DNA of 64,000 nt from Siphonodentalium dalli (Eukaryota; Mollusca; Scaphopoda; Gadilida; Siphonodentaliidae), in NCBI GenBank assembly GCA_032622095.1, contig CP136061.1, positions 39,623,797 to 39,687,796 of the forward strand, read 5' to 3'. The notes below the pieces were generated by a model that worked only from the letters and a program-made list of their open reading frames with translations, was not told where the DNA came from and ran no database searches. Position 1 is the stretch's first letter. Each line of letters begins with the position of its first letter. The translations under genes were made by a program, and so were the position numbers. Positions 32,401 to 44,894 of the stretch are shown here, piece after piece.

Positions 32401-33835
32401 ATAGTCATGTTGGCTGAAATAAGTAAAAATGTGCAGCTTGGCAATCCACATTACATATTTATATAGTTCATTTTGGATATGAGAAAGACACTCTCTACAC
32501 ATAGATTAGCTGCATGCACGATAACACTTATTGTTTTCTAACCGAAAATAACACAGATTATAACATACCGTTATATATTCTAGGCTGAAAAAAATCAAAG
32601 CGTGTTAAACTTCTTTCGAAAGTCCACATCTGGCCATGCACGACAACCTCTCACTAATGAGTCCATATGCCCAATCTAATTATTTTCTGGTCAATGTAGG
32701 ATATAGCCATGACGGCTGTATAGTGTCAAATCGGACAAGGCAACTTTATTGTAATTAGAACTCGGAAATGTAACATGGGACCAATACTTTAACACATAAT
32801 ACTGCCTTTTTGTGAAATTTCACCAGCGCCTGTGTACCCGAGTATTATGAAACCCACTTATTAGTAAGAATGTCCGGAATCGGGCGATTAGTTGTAACTA
32901 TACATACTTTATTAAATCGTCAAAAGGGTAAATTGGCGAGCACGAATTAATATTATGCTAGCTTTATATGCTCAGAACAAAATCATGTTCATTGTCACCG
33001 CCATTTCGCAGTCGTTTTCAACTTATCGCACAAAAGTGAAACAAAACGCTCTTTATTATTACCAATCAGGAATAGACTAACACGGAACGCTCTTTTCTGT
33101 TCCATGCCGTGCATATGGCTGTTGTTTGGGAACCAAATGCCGTGTTAAAATTGTGTTTTGTTTACTCCAATGCGACATGCAGGCACAGGCAATGCCTACA
33201 GAAATGTAGTTCAATCATGTAAAGACCTATTTCGATACCGGGAAAACTTAAAAAGGGAAACATGTATTTTGAGGTGCAAACTACCATATGGCTTTAGATT
33301 AAAACAAAAATTGGAATTAATTTTTTTTCTGAATTGAGCTATGCTCCAGATAACGTTTTTTTATTCTGGTAAATAACTATATTCCAATGCTCTGACCAAC
33401 TTAGAGCACCACATCCAACGGGTTAACTGGAAAATCCAGTTGGGCGTGTGTTGACCAAGAAACACAACCCGTGCGCTGTACGACATTGAACACTCTTGAC
33501 AATGGATGTGCTTTACAAATAAAACGGGAAACTATTTTTACAAGAGATGGAGCTAGATCTCTCCAGATCGAGAAAAGAATCTAACTCTCCCACAGATATA
33601 GGCGCTGTCTTGCTAGATCGAGAAAAGAATCCCAACTCTATCAACAGATGTGGTAACGTGAGCCAATATATAATATCGTTGCTGATAAGATTGCATAATT
33701 CAACGATTCGACCACATGCTTAAGTGTGCCCCATCCGACATTGTTGACTGGCACTCCAATAAACACTTATGGTATACAGTGTTTGTGGTTTAGTTGCCCA
33801 TTAACGAATATTTAAGAGCATGGTTAGTGAAAATT
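29491..33835. repeat. Tandem triplication of a 1,455-bp unit
   Basis: Equivalent points fall at 29501, 30956 and 32412, so the spacing is 1455 and 1456 bp. Copies 1 and 2 encode an identical 72-codon frame (30246 and 31701), showing high identity, but nothing suggests it is a gene. The unit includes an R600 copy in reverse orientation (for example CTTCATATGCTCAG and GGGAACCAAATGCCGTG) and repeated CTAGATCGAGAAAAGAATC words. Copy 3 is slightly more diverged and breaks off near 33833. The triplication could be real or partly an assembly product. Confidence 0.93.
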
Positions 33836-33889
33836 TGTGTGAAATCGGACATGAGCGAGCGATAATTTTAAACGCGCCAAAATCGTGAC

Positions 33890-33966
33890 AGATAAACACA
33901 CACACAATCTCGCTATCTCACGCCCCACACATAGAGCCTCACACACACACACACCCTCACACACAC

Positions 33967-33997
<31 letters not shown>

Positions 33998-34005
33998 TCT
34001 CACAC
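33890..34005. repeat. (CA)n microsatellite, interrupted
   Basis: Runs of ACACAC and CACACACCCT over about 115 bp, with the longest pure run near 33970-33998. Confidence 0.9.
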
Positions 34006-34342
34006 ACTTGTTATATAGTTTATTTGGTGTATATACAAAATATTGATATCCGAATAAAATAAAATACCATAAAATGTATAATTTTATTACATCATCCTAC
34101 TGTTATTCCATTCGTCATAATATATAAATATCAATCACCGATATACATGTACAAACAAAAGATGACACTACCTTGCCAGTCTAATCCGAAAAAACTACCG
34201 GAATGTCACATTCGAACTATTAGTATATGATTTTGACTGGCTAATAGTGACATATTGTTAATATTATTATACTACTTGGTCAGTATGTTATCGACCAAAA
34301 TATATCGGACCTAGGAATACTCATAAGAACCTTATTTCGCGC
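34006..34342. other. Spacer
   Basis: Nothing is recognised. Confidence 0.35.
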
Positions 34343-34730
34343 TCCGCGTATAATGTGCCGCATTTCTTGGTATACAGTGGGACATATAATGTGCCGCATT
34401 TCTTGGTATACAGTGGGACATGGTCGTTTTATTTATAGAAACGTGAATTTTTTGAGAGGAAAAGAAGTCGAACTGCGACCCGGAGGCCGAGTCCGGTAAA
34501 AGATGTGGTTGGGAATTATGGTGATATGCATGAGAAACCTTCAGTGATAAGCCTTATATAGTTGTCATAATTTGAAGGATTAGTTGTTTTAACGGAATTA
34601 TGAGTTGGTCATTCGTGAAACCAAAATATGTTATATTCCATAATTGCAATCATGGGTATATAATATATGATCTGGAATGCGTTGCAATTTCTGACAGTGC
34701 TATTGCTCGTCAGTGCCATACTTCACACCG
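34343..34730 (+). repeat. 38-bp duplication and diverged duplicate of 16378-16936
   Basis: TATAATGTGCCGCATTTCTT plus GGTATACAGTGGGACA is repeated twice at 34349-34424. From about 34460 the sequence parallels 16378-16936 near lectin exon 2. No exon-like coding was found here. Confidence 0.6.
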
Positions 34731-35534
34731 ATACGACGTTACGGTCGTTACCTCGGGCTCATATCGCAGTCGATATCAAACTAACCAGGTAATAGACTGT
34801 AATAGCCCAATAATTATTATTGGAGACTGCCCATCAATCATACTCCTTGTCATACTTGATTATGGCTAGGCCCAGTTTCATAAAAGCAACTGACATAGTT
34901 GGGACGTAAGATGGTCTTAAGTTCAAACTTCAGTCGTAAGTGCGTTTCACGAACAGTGTCTTACTTAATATAGTCTTAATTTTGGTCTTAACTTTAGTCT
35001 AACGTGAGGTTCTTAAGAAAAATCCTAAAATTAAGACATAAGTTATGGTCCTCCTTTTGTCGGACATATAGATGGGATCTGGTTCGTGTATGTTATTATA
35101 AATAAATTTAAATCAATAACATCTTACGAACACGGAGGGATGTTTCGGAAATTGTGGTCTATAGTTAATAGCCAAATGGTACGCTGTAGCAGGGACGTGA
35201 CCTGCAATGGTTGCGCGATTGGAGTGGTGTGATGCAGTGTCCATTCCCAATACTAACTGGAAAAAGCCAAGACCTAACTATACAGTTCTCATTGTTGAAA
35301 CAAAAAGAATATATTTTCATAGATTTGAACAGTATTTGCGATTCAAATCACAGAATTGTAATGTTTACAGTAATCATGTTATGACAATTGGTCCGAACAT
35401 TTCCACATCTATGATAATAGTGAATGAGTTATACTCAGCTGTTTGATCAGTTCTGATTTCGGCTATTTTTATATGCTTTACATGCTATATTATTATGTTA
35501 TAATTTGATTGTAAAATGCCATTTGTAAACACAC
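34731..35534. other. Spacer with possible old MITE
   Basis: At about 34868-35060 GGCCCAGTTTCATAAAAGC and many GTCTTAA words resemble termini of Harbinger-like MITEs in marine invertebrates, but the right end is not clear. The rest is unremarkable. Confidence 0.3.
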
Positions 35535-38500
35535 CTATCCCCACCCATCACACTGGGGGTACCACAACGAGGGGGTGAAAATGGGGTAAGGACTATTTTC
35601 GAGAACGGTGAGCATTACAACCGATTTGACGGGATGGGTGGGTGGCCAGCCACAAATACACCCTAGAAACACACTTACCCACAACCATCATCCTCGGTGG
35701 GGGGGGGGGGGGGGGGGGGGTACCACACGAGGGGGTGAAATGGGTTAAGGATTTCGACCAATTTAACGGAATGAGTGGGTGGCCCACCCCAAATACACCC
35801 TGGAAATACCCCGATCCCCACCCCCCCCCCTCCGGGGGTACCACCGAAGGGATGCAAATGGGGTATGGACCATTTTCGAGAATGGTAAGGATTTCAACCA
35901 ATTTCACGGTATGGGTGGTCCACACCAAATACTCCATAGAAACACCCCGATCCCCCACCCATCACCTCTGGGGTACCAATCGAGAAGGTGGAAATGGGGT
36001 ATGGACCATTTTCGCAAACGGTAAGGATTTCGACCGATTTGATGTTATGGGCGCTTGGCACACCCAAATACACAATATAAACACCCGTCGCCCCTCAACA
36101 TCACTCCCGGGGGTACAACTCGAGGGGTGAAAACGAGAACGGTAAGGACATCGACCGATTTGACGGCATGGGTGGGTGACCCGCCCCAAATAAACCATAT
36201 AAACACCCGAACCCCACCCATCACCCGGGGGGGGGGGAGGGGTTAATACTCCGATGGGTAAACATTGGGTATGTACCATTTTCGAGAACGGTACGGATTT
36301 CGACCGATTTGATGGCATTTGGGTGGGTGGCCCGCCTCTATACACCATAGAAACACCCCACCACCTGTCAGCTGGGGGTACCTCCCAAGGGGGTGAAAAT
36401 GAGGTACATGTATCGACCATTTTTGAGAAGGTAAGAATTTCGACCGATTTGACTACATGGCAGAGTGGCCCGCCAAAACACCACCCTAGAAACACTCCGA
36501 CCCCTCCAATCACCCAGAGGTACCACCCCGAGGTGTGAAAATGGGGTATGGACCATTTTAGAGAACGGTAAGGGTTTCGACCGATTTGACGGCATGGGTG
36601 GGTGGCCCGCCCCAAATACACCATAGAAACACCCATACCCCCATCCATCACCACGGGGGTACCACACCGAGGGGGTGAACATGGGGTATGGACCATTTTC
36701 GAGAACGGTAAGGATTTCGACCGATTTGACGGTATGAATGGGTTGCCCGCCCAAAACACGCCATACAAACGTCCCGACCCCCATCATCATCCGAGGGGGG
36801 GGGTAAAATGGGGTATGGACCATTTTCGAGAACGGTAAAGATTTCAACCAGTTTGACGGCATGTGTGGGTGACCCGCCCAAAATAGACCATGGAAACACC
36901 CCGATCCCCACCCATCACCCCGGCGGTACCACCCCGAGGAGATGAAAATGGGGTATGGACCATTTTCGAGAAAGGATAGGACTTCAACCGATTTGACGGC
37001 ACGGGCGGATGGCTTACCCAAATACACCATAGAAACACACGATCGCACACCCATCACCACCGTGGGTACCACCCGAGGGGTGAACATTGGGTATGGACCA
37101 TTTTCGAAAACGGTAAGGATTTCAACTGATTTGACGGCGTGCGTGGGTGGCCAGCCACAAATACAAACTAGAAACACACCTACCCCAACCATCATCCCCT
37201 GGGGTACCACCCCGAGGGGGTAAAAATGGAGTATGGACAATATTCGAGAACGGTAAGGATTTCGACCGATTTGACGTCATGGGTGGGTGGCCCGCCCAAA
37301 ATACAACCTAGAAACACCGAACCCCACCCATCACCGGTGGGAGGGGGGGGGGGTAACACTCCAAAGGGGTGAACATTGGGTATGGACCATTTTCGAGAAC
37401 GGTAAGTATTTCGACCGATTTGACGGCATTTTGGGTGGGTGGCCCGAATCAAATACATCACAGAAAAACCACACCAAAGGATTTCGACCGATTTGACTAG
37501 ATGGGGGGGGGGGGTGGTCCGCCAAAACCACACCCTCGAAACAGCCCGACACCACCAATCACCACCGGAGGTACCAGCCCGAGGGGGTGAAAATGGGGTA
37601 TGGACCATTTTCGAGAATTGTAAGGATTTCGACCGATTTGACGGCATGGATCGGTGGCCCACCCAAATAGACCATAGAAACACCCCGACCATACCAATCA
37701 GCCCGGTGGTACCCGCCCGAGGGGGTGAAAATTGGGTATGGAATATTTTCGACAACGGAAAAGATTTCGACCGATTTGACGGCATGGGTCTGTGGCCAGC
37801 CCCAAATACACCCTAGAAACACCCAGATCCCATCCTTCACAACGGGGGTACACCCAAGGTGATGAGCATGATTATGGTATGGAACATTTTCGAGAACGTT
37901 ACGGATTTCGACCGATTTGGCGGTATGAATGGGTGGCCTGCCACAAACACACCCTACACACACCCAACCCCCATCATCACCGTGGGAGGTAGGCTACCAC
38001 CCAAGGGGTAAATATGGGGTATGGACCATTTTTGAGAACGGTAAGGATTTCAACTGATTTGACGGCGTGGTGGGTGGCCAGCCACAAATACACACTAGAA
38101 ACACACCTACCCCAACCATCATCCCCTGTGGTACCACCCCGAGGGGGTAAAAATGGAATATGGACAATTTTCGAGAACGGTAAAGATTTCAACCGATTTG
38201 ACGTCATGGGTGGGTGGCCCGCCCAAACTGCAACCTAGAAACACCCGAACCCCACCATTACCCGGGGGGGGGGGGGTAACAATCCAAGGGGGTGAACATT
38301 GGGTATGGACCATTTTCGAGAACGGTAAGTATTTCGACCAATTTGACGGCATTTTGGGTGGGTGGCCCGCATGAAATACATCACAGAAAAACCACAACAA
38401 CCTGTCAGCTGGGGGGTACCACGCAAGGGGGTGAAAATACTTCCCCAAATACTTCATAGAAACACCCCGATCCCCACCCATCACCCCGGGGTACCAACCG

Positions 38501-40590
38501 AGAAGGTGGAAATGGGGTATGGACCATTTTCGCAAACGATAAGGATTTCGACCGATTTGATGTTATGGGCGCGTGGCACACCAAATGCACAATATAAACA
38601 CCCTCGCCCCCCAACATCACTCCCGGGGGTACAACCCGATGGGGTGAAAATGGGAACGGACCATTTTCGAGAACGGTAAGGACATCGACCGATTTGACGG
38701 CATAGGTGGGTGACCCGCCCCAAATAAACCATAGAAACACCCGAACCCCACCCATCACCGGGGGGGGGGGGGGTAACACTCCGAGGGGTAAACATTGGGT
38801 ATGGACCATTTTCGAGAACGGTACGGATTTCGACCGATTGATGGCATTTGGGTGGGTGGCCCGCCTCTATACTCCATAGAAAAACCCATACCCCCATCCA
38901 TCACCACGGGGGTACCACCCCGAGGGGGTGAACATGGGGTATGGACCATTTTCGAGAACGGTAAGGATTTCGACCGATTTGACGGTATGAATGGGTTGCC
39001 CGCCAAAAACACGCTCTACAAACGTCCCGACGCCCATCATCACCAACGGGAGGTAGGCTACCACCCGAGGGGGGTAACATGGGGTATGGACCATTTTCGA
39101 GAACGGTAAATATTTCAACCAGTTTGACGGCATGTGTGGGTGACCCGCCCAAAATAGACCCTGGAAACACCCCGACCCCCACCCATCACCCCGGCGGTAC
39201 CACCCCGGGGAGATGAGAATGGGGTATGGACCATTTTCGAGAAAGGTAAGGACATTAACCGATTTGACGGCACGGGTGGATGGCTTACCCAAATACACCA
39301 TAGAAACACACGATCGCACACCCATCACCACCGTGGGTACCACCCGAGGGGTGAACATGGGGTATGGACCATTTTCGAGTACGGTAAGGATTTCAACTGA
39401 TTTTACGGCGTGGGCGGGTGGCCAGCGACAAAAACAAACTAGAAACACACCTACCCCAACCATCATCCCCTGGGGTACCACCCCGAGGGGGTAAAAATGG
39501 AGTATGGACAATATTCGAGGTCGGTAAGGATTTCAACCGATTTGACGTTATGGGCGGGTGACACACCCCAATACACAATAGAAACACTCCACAACCGGTG
39601 AGTACCACCCGAGGGGTGAAAATGGGGTATGGACCATTTTCGAGAACGTTAAAGATTTCAACCAGTTTGACGGCATGTGTGGGTGACCCGCCCAAAATAG
39701 ACCATGGAAACACCCCGATCCCCACCCATCACCCCGGCGGTACCACCCCCGAGGAGATGAAAACGGTAACGGTAAGTATTTCGACCAATTTGACGGCAAT
39801 TCGGGTGGGTGGCCTGCATGAATACATCACAGAAAAACCACACCAACCTGTCAGCTGGGGGTACCACGCAAGGGGGTGAAAATGAGGTATCGACCATTTT
39901 CGAAAAGGAAAGGATTTCGACCGATTTGACTAGATGGGAGGGTGGCCCGCCAAAACCACACCCTCGAAACACCCCGACACCACCAATCACAACCGGAGGT
40001 ACCAGCCCGAGGGGGTAAAAATTGGGTATGGACCATTTTCGAGAATTGTAAGGATTTCGACCGATTTGACGGCATGGATCGGTGGCCACCCCGAGATGAA
40101 AATGGGGTATGGACCATTTTCGAGAAAGCTAAGGACTTCAACCGATTTGATGGCATGGGTGGGTGGCCCACCCCAAATACACCATAGAAACACCTCGACC
40201 CCACCAATCAGCCCGGAGGTACCAGCCCGAGGGTGTGAAAATGGGGTATGAAACATTTTCGAAAACGGTAAGGATTTCAACCGATTTGACGGCATGGGTC
40301 GGTGGCCAGCCACAAATACACCATAGGAAACCCCCGACCCCACCAATCACCCCGGTGGTACCCGCCCCAGGGGGGTGAAAATGGGATATGGAATATTTTC
40401 CACAAGGGAAAAGAGTTCGACGGATTTGACAGCATGGGTCGGTGACCCGCCCCAAGTACACCATAGAAACACCCAGACCCCATCCTTCACCACGGTGTCC
40501 CTCCCCAAATACACCCAAGAAATACCCCGATCCCCACCCATCACCACGGGAGTACCACCTGCGGGGGTGAAAATGTGGTATGGACCAGAT
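35535..40590. repeat. Satellite of about 139-bp monomers with higher-order organisation
   Basis: About 36 head-to-tail monomers, each with GGGGTATGGACCATTTTCGA, AACGGTAAGGATTTCGACCG, ATTTGACGGCATGGGTGGG, CCCAAATACACCATAGAAAC and a C/G-rich box around GGTACC. Equivalent points are usually 138-140 bp apart. Groups of monomers recur as blocks about 2.27-2.5 kb apart (gatcgcacac at 37041 and 39312; gatgttatgg at 36041 and 38559), so the array has a nested higher-order period with some monomers lost. A G run of 22 lies at about 35698-35720. Minus-strand open frames up to 290 codons arise because the monomer lacks stops. Confidence 0.95.
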
Positions 40591-40592
40591 TT

Positions 40593-41850
40593 ATAGAACC
40601 CATCTATAGTCACACGGGGCGATCACAAATGTCACCGATACTTCATCACGATTAGCGCTAATATGTGAGTTATTATTTCAATTCCCCACCAAAACTAAAT
40701 CCTAGGTAGCTACCATATATAGGAGTCAACCTGACGCGATATTGGGGAATTTGTCGGGTTTCGTTTCAATGGGGAATCGATTGGTGTGCCCTCTATTGTG
40801 GACAATTATTAAGTTAAATAGACGCTATTGTGTTTTGCAGCCGTGCTTTTGCAGTTATTGATCATTTTGAGTGGGGTTCATTCACTTCTAATCTGGCTAC
40901 CAAATATATGCGAGCCCCGATTTTACGACGTAAAACGCCGTCCCTGCGAATGATTTGGACATTGCGACACCATTTTATGAGTGAACGTTCATATATGGCC
41001 ACCGGTCACCTTATGTAATCGAACGATCCAAGAAATCTCGTTCGGAAGAACCCGGATTAGGCCGGATATCATCGCTATTATTATGATATAGAGAGTAATC
41101 AATTGGGTGACAACCACCCCCCCCCCCCCATTTCGGGGATGGTGGGATGTAATTATGTGTATTTGAGGCGGCCACCCACACTCGTCGTCAAATCACCGAT
41201 CCGAGAAAAGCCGTTCAAAAAGGACGTGTTATTCCGATTTCCCACGAATACTAAATTCGAGAAAATCCCCAATGTGACAATAAATGCATCCCATATTATA
41301 GAACCCATCTATAGTCACACGGGGCGATCATAAATATCACCGATGCTTCCGCACATATGTTCACCGATGCGATATGGCCAAATAACCTCACGATTAGCGC
41401 TAATATGTGAGTTATTATTTCAATTCCCCACCAAAACTAAACCCTAGGTAGCTACCATATATAGGAGTCAATCTTATCCGATATTGGGGAAATTGTCGGG
41501 TTTCGTTTCAATGGGGAATTGATTGGTGCGCCCTCTATTGTGGACAATTATTAAGTTAAATGGACGCTATTGTATTGTGCAGCCTTGCTTTTGCAGTTAT
41601 TGATAATTTTAATTGGGGATTTGTCCCATTAAGGGCGCACAGAGGGCACTACAGTTCAATCATTTCTAACCTGGCTACCATATATGCTAGCCAGGATTCA
41701 GCAAAACCGATCGCGATTTTACGTAAAACGCTATCACTGCGAATTCTTTGGACATTGCGACACCAAATTATGAGTGGACGTTCATATGGCCACCGTCCAC
41801 CTTATGTAATCGACCGATCCAAGAAATCCCGCTCGAAAAAGCCCGGATCA
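40593..41850. repeat. Tandem duplication of a segment of about 705 bp
   Basis: ATAGAACCCATCTATAGTCA begins both copies (40593 and 41298). The second copy has extra blocks of about 45 and 70 bp, while the first lacks them. Shared words include CACGATTAGCGCTAATATG, GGGGAAT(C/T)GATTGGTG and CGCCGTCCCTGCGAAT-like. No convincing gene is seen: 62- and 127-codon frames in the copies are not in a known family. Confidence 0.85.
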
Positions 41851-42231
41851 GGCCGGATCAGCGTCGCTCGCTCCGGGGATTGGGGAATAATTTTGAACCC
41901 GCAATTTTTGAGTTCTCAATTTTTTCCCCATTTCGGGTCCTAATAATTTTTGCAGGAATGACATCGTAAGGTCTCGAAACGCGTTTTAAACAAACTTTTT
42001 TTTTTTTTAACCGGCGGATCGGATTTTAGGATCCTAAAAACAGAATTCCCCGATTTTCGTGATTTTCGGATTCGAAAAAAACCCGGAAGGCGTCTTTTGT
42101 CGGCAAATCGGTTTCTCATCCCCGAAAGAGCTATCGAAACTCTTTCGAATGACGCTTTGACCTGAATTTATAGGATCCGTTGGAGATCCTCTATATACAG
42201 GGGAGATCACTCTATATACATGATGGTACAA
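41851..42231. other. Spacer
   Basis: A T run (41996-42008) and several CCCCGAT/GGGGAAT words. Nothing is recognised. Confidence 0.35.
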
Positions 42232-42704
42232 TCTTAGAACAAATGTGTATAAATTCTACAAATTATGTGTTACTTTTGATCATAAGCAAACGTGTGTAGA
42301 AATGACACATGACATATAATATGTTTTGGTGTAATTTCCTCAACGTTGAATATCAGTGAATATGAGAGTGTATCATAGTTATTAGATGAGATGTGTTCTT
42401 TTGGAGAAACAAAACTAGTAAAGTCTACCACAGATGGCACAGAAAAAAAATGGCAGCAGCTTCAAATTTAGTTATACACTGTTTTTGTGTCAAAACTGAA
42501 AAGCACATAATTGTGTAACACAATGTTATAAGCTGCATACAATATTAACAATCTGGCAACTTTTACGAGGTTTGTGTCTCATATAGAACATATTTCATCT
42601 GCTAACATAATTATTCACTCATATTCAATTTTAAGAAAATTCGACCGACACATATATGTTATTTCTACACAATTTTGTTTTCAGATCAAATTGTGTAGAA
42701 TTTA
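42232..42704. mobile_element. Foldback element, copy 2
   Basis: It is colinear with 15500-16018 from TCTTAGAACAAATGTGTATA through both arms, but more diverged and lacking the last dozen or so bases of the right arm. Confidence 0.8.
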
Positions 42705-42922
42705 ACGTGACCAGCCAATACGCCAAGTATTATATATCATACAATATCGAATCGGGATTCACGATTAGATAGTGAGCGGTATTAAATCTAAGTAACACGT
42801 GCCACGCGATGTTAGGATTGCATTTCAAAATGAGTTTCCTGATTTAATCAAAGGAGAATAACCGGAGCCAACATACTAGATATTACATTGACATATTATT
42901 GTCCGAACATGGGATTTCTTTT
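42705..42922. other. Spacer
   Basis: Nothing is recognised. Confidence 0.3.
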
Positions 42923-43307
42923 ATGGAAAGCCAAATTAACATTTAATAAATAATTGAGCTTAAGCGCAATAAGGAATCACTTACTGCGATTAAATAAAGG
43001 GAAGATTTCATTGCGCTTAAGCGAAATAAGGAATATCTTATTGCACTTAAGCGCAATAAGGAATATCTTATTGCGTTTAAGCGCAAAAAGGAATCTCTTA
43101 TTGCGATAAGGAATATTCTTATTGCGCTTAAGCGCAATAAGGAAGCTCAATTAGATCTTCCCTTATTGCGCTTAAGCACAATAAGGTATTCCTTATTGCA
43201 CTTAAGCGCAATTAGCTCTTATACTTCTTAGTGCGCTTAAGCGCAATAAGAGATTCCTTATTGCGCTTAAGCTCAATTATTTATTAAATGTCAATTTGGC
43301 TTCCCAT
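42923..43307. mobile_element. 385-bp foldback element filled with TTAAGCGCAATAAGGAAT words
   Basis: The outer ends ATGGAAAGCCAAATT...TAATTGAGC and GCTCAATTA...AATTTGGCTTCCCAT are inverted repeats of more than 50 bp. The interior is about a dozen copies of the word GCGCTTAAGCGCAATAAGGA, itself built around the palindrome GCGCTTAAGCGC, in both orientations. It encodes nothing. Confidence 0.88.
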
Positions 43308-44034
43308 ATTCTTTAGCAACAACAATGGTGATAAAGAATAATATATTAATATCTTGTTCCCAGCGTGTGTATTATATAGGTGACGTGACAACATCGTGTT
43401 CTTTCGTTTCAATTTTAACCGACTCTATATTCTCTGATTTTCCAAACATTATGAATCCACTGGCGCTCAAAGATTTTTTTAAAATTGGGATATAACCGAT
43501 TTTTAATCCGGGTCTCTTTTTTTTTTATTTATTCCGACTTCTAAAATCAATTGAGCATTTTTTTTCACCTATAAACGAACTTGACTGACATAAAGCGTTT
43601 CGACTTAAAAGTTGATCTAGTTGTTGAGTGAGTTCCTAACTATTGCATCAAAGATATAACACTGATAGCGGTCATGTGCTATTATGCATGCATTTCCTAT
43701 GTAAAAGTTGATGCGCCCTCAAACCTATATAACGTGGCCATAGCGTGATATCAAATCGCGCAGGATATATAGATGCGTGATGAATTCATTGTTTCTCACA
43801 GACCAGAATAACCGCCATAGATTTGTTACTGAGCTCCGAAGGGATCTAAAAGTACTATTTATGGTTGTGTTGTTAAAACAAATTCGACCCAGGGGGAGTC
43901 GGAAAAAATTTGCAGGCACGTATGCTGATTTTTGACTTTCGACTCTTGTTGGGACCCACCCACCCCCGCGTCCAAATTTTTTTCCGTTTTCTATGGGCGG
44001 CCATTCGGTCGGAAATTACATGAAATAAAAGTTA
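43308..44034. other. Spacer
   Basis: Nothing is recognised. Several T runs are present. Confidence 0.35.
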
Positions 44035-44585
44035 ATGGTGGTTTGTGAAAACAATAGTCTCTATTTTCAAACCAATATTCTCTATTTTCAAACCAATAGT
44101 CGTTCTTGGATTCAATAAGAGACAGTTCCGTTTTAATAGATATAGATTCATAATCAATGTTGACCGATGCAAAATTAATGTTCTATTTTAATTTAATAGT
44201 ATTCCGATTGATTGTTCAACTAATATCTAATAACACACATGTGCAGTTAGTAAGATTCGCGCATATTCAATAAACGTACATTCCGTTTCAATAGCCATAT
44301 TTTCTTAATCAATAAAGATATTTCAAACCAATAGACGATTTCCCACGAACAATGATTATCGTTATAAAACTAATAGACCTTATTGTCATTCTTATATTTA
44401 ATAGATATAAATTATCACCAATGATTATATAATCAATATCTAATAGCGGAATCAACTATTTCCGGTGAAACCAATGACTAAAAATGCAGAATTAATGGAC
44501 GAGTCTACAGAATTAATAGCTTCCGTTTACAAACCAATGAACAATTCTTGAATTATTAGTTAATTCTTGAATTAACGCTAGGGGC
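44035..44585. repeat. Phrase array ACCAATAG / ATTAATAG
   Basis: Words of the form AACCAATAG, AATTTAATAG and ATCAATAA recur every 15-25 bp over about 550 bp, joined by TATTTTC/CTTCCGTTT-like links. Individual copies are degenerate. The right edge is GCTAGGGGCGCTGGCC. Confidence 0.6.
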
Positions 44586-44633
44586 GCTGGCCACCAATTT
44601 TGCTGGAGTCACCTAACCGCAAACTCCGTGACG

Positions 44634-44894
44634 TCAACATGGGATATCCCCGCGAGCCAAAAAAAAATGCATGTTCTCGAACATTTTCGCGTCAGAAAGT
44701 GACCCTGAACATGAAACTGCGATGATATACGGACTGTGGACTATATCCTGTACCTGTAGTAGATACCGAATATGCATGTGAGAGCTTGTTTTTAAATATT
44801 GACCCAGAACGCCGACGAAGATCTGAAGATAGTCGCGAGGCCAGCGAGACAGAAATTCAGTGCCAGCAATCATTGAATCGATCAAATTATACAA
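44634..44894 (-). pseudogene. Fragment of a DDE_Tnp_4-like (PIF/Harbinger-related) transposase
   Basis: The minus-strand frame of 86 codons contains IAGTEFLSRWPRDY and, about 35 residues on, CSGSLSDAKMFENMHFF then LARGDI. This fits the DDE_Tnp_4 pattern of (I/V)DGTE....RP followed by GG..SD..I.E..GFL..L..GD. The first catalytic Asp would be the Ala of IAG, the strands around it are lost, and there is no HTH domain. After GDI a shifted frame may continue with YPML. It is clearly inactive. The family call rests on two motifs only. Confidence 0.5.

Noticed and set aside
34600-34869. 89-codon frame near the duplicate of the exon 2 flank, checked as a second lectin exon
   Set aside because: It has no CTLD cysteine pattern and only the flanking repeat is shared, not the exon.
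36368-40613. Many minus- and plus-strand open frames of 100-290 codons in 35.6-40.6 kb
   Set aside because: They all track the 139-bp satellite monomer, which happens to lack stops. The period is not a multiple of three, so every frame repeats the same peptide phases. No domain, start context or splice signal supports a gene.
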